From Rhizophagus irregularis (lineage: Eukaryota; Glomeromycota; Glomeromycetes; Glomerales; Glomeraceae), in NCBI RefSeq assembly GCF_026210795.1, contig NC_089441.1:3410001-3474000 (forward strand): DNA of 64,000 bases. Reading direction: 5' to 3'. Position numbers and translations under genes: made by a program. The notes beneath the pieces are model-generated. The model was not told where the DNA came from, searched no databases, and saw only the letters and a program-made list of their open reading frames with translations. This document shows, one piece after another, positions 61,528 to 64,000 of the stretch. Numbering within the stretch: the stretch's first letter is position 1; every line of letters begins with the position of its first letter.

Positions 61528-62236
61528 GACAACCTATTCTAAAAAAATCTTATCCATATGGACTGATTTGTTTACTTTATATTAAAAGAATTATTAAATT
61601 GATTTTCATAATTTTTGTTACCCAAAATTGTTTTGTAATACCAAAAAATCATTTGATTGATGATCACTTGACTAAATAATAAATAAGTTAAATAAAAATT
61701 TATATTTGTGAAACTTAATTATTAAATGTAACAGAGCTGTGAAAAAACTCATTTCATTAATAAAAAACCCATTTCTTATATATATAGAATTTTTAACATA
61801 TATTATTAAAAAGTACTGTATATAGCAAGCCATAGTACCCTGAGTATATTGCAAAAATCAGGGTTTGATCCTGTACTTCCAAGTACTAAATAAAACTTAA
61901 AAATTCTGTTTTTTATGAATATCTCACGATCTACCAGTCCAATTTGAATAATTTTTTTTTATTTTAAAAAGGTCAATAAGAGCAATCAAATAAAAAAAAA
62001 AATGGCTCAAATCTAATTACTGGATCACAAGATAATTAATTGTAAAATATTTCTCTGGTATTATACAATTCTATGAAATTTTTCAAGAGGGATACTATGC
62101 ATGAGGAGTATTATGACCTGCAATATATGGTAAGTATATTTTAATAAAATATAAAGTAAAATAAAAATTTATATAGTCTTAATGTTTATAAAAATATAAT
62201 AAAAATATCATATAAAAAATGGTATCATAATATATA
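61528..62236. other. no gene seen
   Basis: AT-rich sequence without repeats of note. Confidence 0.4.
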
Positions 62237-62405
62237 CATGCTATCCAAATTATTTTGGGATGCCATAATTATAATTTGGGATGCCGTAATTTATTTAGTT
62301 TATATATAATTTACTATGTAAAGTGCTAAAATAATTTGGGATGTCATAATTGAATTTGGGATTTTACTTATAATTACGGCAGCCCAAAATAATTTGGGTG
62401 GCATG
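62237..62405. mobile_element. MITE with TA-containing flanks, 169 bp
   Basis: The ends are CATGCTATCCAAATTATTTT and, inverted, CATGCCACCCAAATTATTTT, a 28-bp imperfect repeat. The flanks are tatata on the left and tatatc on the right, consistent with a TA duplication, as in Tc1/mariner-type MITEs. The interior repeats AATTTGGGATGCC. The superfamily is tentative because the AT-rich flank makes the duplication length ambiguous. Confidence 0.7.
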
Positions 62406-62472
62406 TATATCATAATAGATATTTTCAAATAATAAAAATCATTATTTTATATCAGAGGTTGTATTACCATCT

Positions 62473-62797
62473 TTAAATGCAAATATATCAAGATTTACTG
62501 ATCCATTTTCTATAATTTTAGGCCTGTTGGAAAGCCCTTGTTCTAGACTTTATAAGTGAAAAAAGAACTCGCCGATTGAATCATTAGATCTGAAAATATT
62601 TATGTTTAAAGTTGAGGTACGAATTTTTAATATGCTTAAATGTAAATATCTTGGGATCCACTAATCCATTTTTTATAAATTTAGGCTCTTTGGAAAGCCC
62701 TTGATCTGGTCTATATAAACGAAAAAAGAGCTTGCCAATTGGATTATTAGATCTGAAGATATTTACGTTTAAAGTTAAGATAAAAATTTTTAATATA
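62473..62797 (+). repeat. tandem duplication, about 162-bp unit
   Basis: Two diverged copies share TTTGGAAAGCCCTTG or GTTGGAAAGCCCTTG, GAAAAAAGARCT and TTAGATCTGAARATATTTA at the same spacing. Not coding. Confidence 0.75.
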
Positions 62798-63608
62798 TAT
62801 AGTAAGTGCTAAGAATTATATTAATTTAAAAGAAATATTTACCAAATTATATAATAATATTAAATAAAAATTTTTTTAATACTCATCCCCAATTTACTGT
62901 ATATTATATAGTATTTTGTATAATAAAAATGTAATAAAATCAATATTTTAATTAAAGGTAAAAAATCAGCCCATATGCTGAAGTAAATGCATGCACTGTT
63001 AAAATAGAAATGTGGCGCAGTAATTTTATGTAGATCAATTTTGTGGATCATTTCATAAATCCCTTGATTTTTTCGATTTTCTTGATTTTCTTGATTTTCT
63101 TGATTTATTTGATAAATCTGATAAATCTAATAAATTTGATATATTTGATTTATCTTATTTATTAATTTTATTAATTTTATTTGTTATATTTTATTTATTT
63201 GATATATTTATTTTATTTTATTTATTTATTTTATTTTATTTATTTTATTTATTTATTATATTTGTTTTATTTATTTTATCAAATATTCTTGATTTTTATT
63301 TTATTATAAATAGTGATAGGATTTTACCAAGTAGAGGGAGGTCAGTTAGTTAGTTAAGAATCGTATTGTAGTTTTTGAGTTATACGAAAAGAGTATTATT
63401 CCCAGTAGTATAATTCAAGATAGTTAATTTCGCAACTAAGAAATTATCTATATTTTTGTTGTATTCAAAATCTTACATTATTTTAATAAAAACCTATTTT
63501 CTTTAATTGAACATCCAACGTTATTTTACGTGATTATTTGTGATCAACTTAAGACTCTCCTATTAAGTTAAACTCCAGTTAACCTGTTAAAGCGTTAAAG
63601 TTTTTCAG
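62798..63608. other. simple repeats and presumed upstream region of the last ORF
   Basis: 63060-63160 is made of TTGATTTTC and GATAAATCT units, and 63160-63280 of TTTATTTTA units. 63290-63600 is less biased and leads into the last ORF with a TTTTTCAG at 63603-63610 that could be a splice acceptor. Confidence 0.5.
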
Positions 63609-63974
63609 TTGACTTTAATCGTTAACAGGATAACAGCACCATCTACATCTCAAATCATTCCAGTTAAAGCAGATGATAATGATCTCATGGATCTTAAGGA
63701 GAAAGATTTCTGTGGTAGTAAGGTAGTGATCACAAGTATATCATCTGCATTCCAATCTAAGCCAGCTTATAATTATTCCTATTTTCACAACAAAATATTG
63801 GATCAATATCCTAATCTATATAGAGAATGTAGTTGTGAAAATTTTGATTATTATGGGATTACTGATAAGACATCATGTAGGAACTATATCTGCCTATTAT
63901 GCAAATTAAATCATGATGATGAAGAAATAGAAGGTAGGTATAAAGCAGAATCTTACTTTATTAAATGTGAATAG
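63609..63974 (+). pseudogene. decayed copy of a cysteine-containing repeated protein
   Basis: The frame encodes ITAPSTSQIIPVKADDND, then PAYNYSYFHNKILDQYPNLY, then a cysteine-rich end (CSCENFDYYGIT, CLLCKLNHDDEE, YFIKC). The Cys/His spacing suggests a zinc-binding module. I recall many similar proteins in Rhizophagus, ending a few residues later. Here TAG at 63972-63974 and a probable one-base loss shortly after look like decay. The first codon of the frame is TTG, so the true start is upstream beyond an intron or at the first ATG (63687). Function is unknown; it is probably tied to mobile DNA. Confidence 0.4.
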
Positions 63975-64000
63975 CGTAAATTGAGATAGTTGCGTAGTCT

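Noticed and set aside
1-64000. tRNA, rRNA or spliceosomal RNA genes
   Set aside because: I looked for cloverleaf and conserved box patterns by eye and found none that I could support; a covariance-model scan would be needed to exclude them.

Overview
The window is eukaryotic and extremely AT-rich. It has long A/T homopolymers, and its genes are cut by short introns (about 65-90 nt) with GTAAGT/GTATGT-like donors and T-rich TTTAG or TTATAG acceptors. This style, the Plavaka-type transposase, the hAT MITEs and several repeated families I associate with Glomeromycota suggest an arbuscular mycorrhizal fungus such as Rhizophagus. The assignment is an inference from style and families; no marker gene was searched.

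Region 1 (1-25.7 kb) is transposon-dense and strongly nested. A hAT transposase (minus) runs off the left edge. The C-terminal end of a LINE-type ORF (RNase H tail, plus) starts near 2.03 kb. It is split first by a 1,042-bp hAT-like non-autonomous element with an 8-bp target duplication, and then by a 13,106-bp element (3740-16845). The latter has 41-bp imperfect terminal inverted repeats beginning CATCAGG and a 2-bp 'gt' duplication. Counting each duplication once, the LINE frame runs through both insertions and resumes at 16846-17247. The 13.1-kb element carries a Myb/SANT-like relic, a second pair of long inverted repeats (5828-6073 and 15283-15513), a seven-exon Plavaka-type transposase (minus, decayed) and an unrecognised five-exon gene (plus, one nonsense codon). 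Exon 3 of the transposase is itself interrupted by a 3,522-bp CACTA-like element with a 3-bp duplication. That element contains about 19 tandem modules looking like short exon plus short intron. A 511-bp fold-back element at 18.1 kb shares the CATCAGG terminus. Further right, a 150-180-bp tandem array carries two small MITEs whose empty sites are visible in neighbouring repeat units.

Region 2 (25.7-43.3 kb) is about 17.6 kb of A/T-rich, simple-repeat DNA with no recognisable gene or transposon. It lies upstream of a large regulatory gene.

Region 3 (43.3-53.7 kb) holds the host genes: an 829-residue poly-Q, GATA-like plus PHD-finger nuclear protein (plus, five exons); a 136-residue multi-pass membrane protein of the DUF7727 type (minus); an NDUFAF6-like mitochondrial complex I assembly factor (minus, six exons); and, head to head with it, the AP-1 clathrin adaptor sigma subunit (plus). 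The AP-1 gene has a start-codon-only first exon and a GC-AG intron.

Region 4 (53.7-64 kb) is again repeat-rich. It contains low-complexity tracts, a broken deaminase-like gene split by a hAT MITE and by another insertion, undefined relic ORFs, a TA-flanked MITE, tandem duplications, and at the right edge a decayed copy of a cysteine-containing protein family. The host genes do not form a pathway with one another. The mobile elements on the two flanks are nested and mostly dead.
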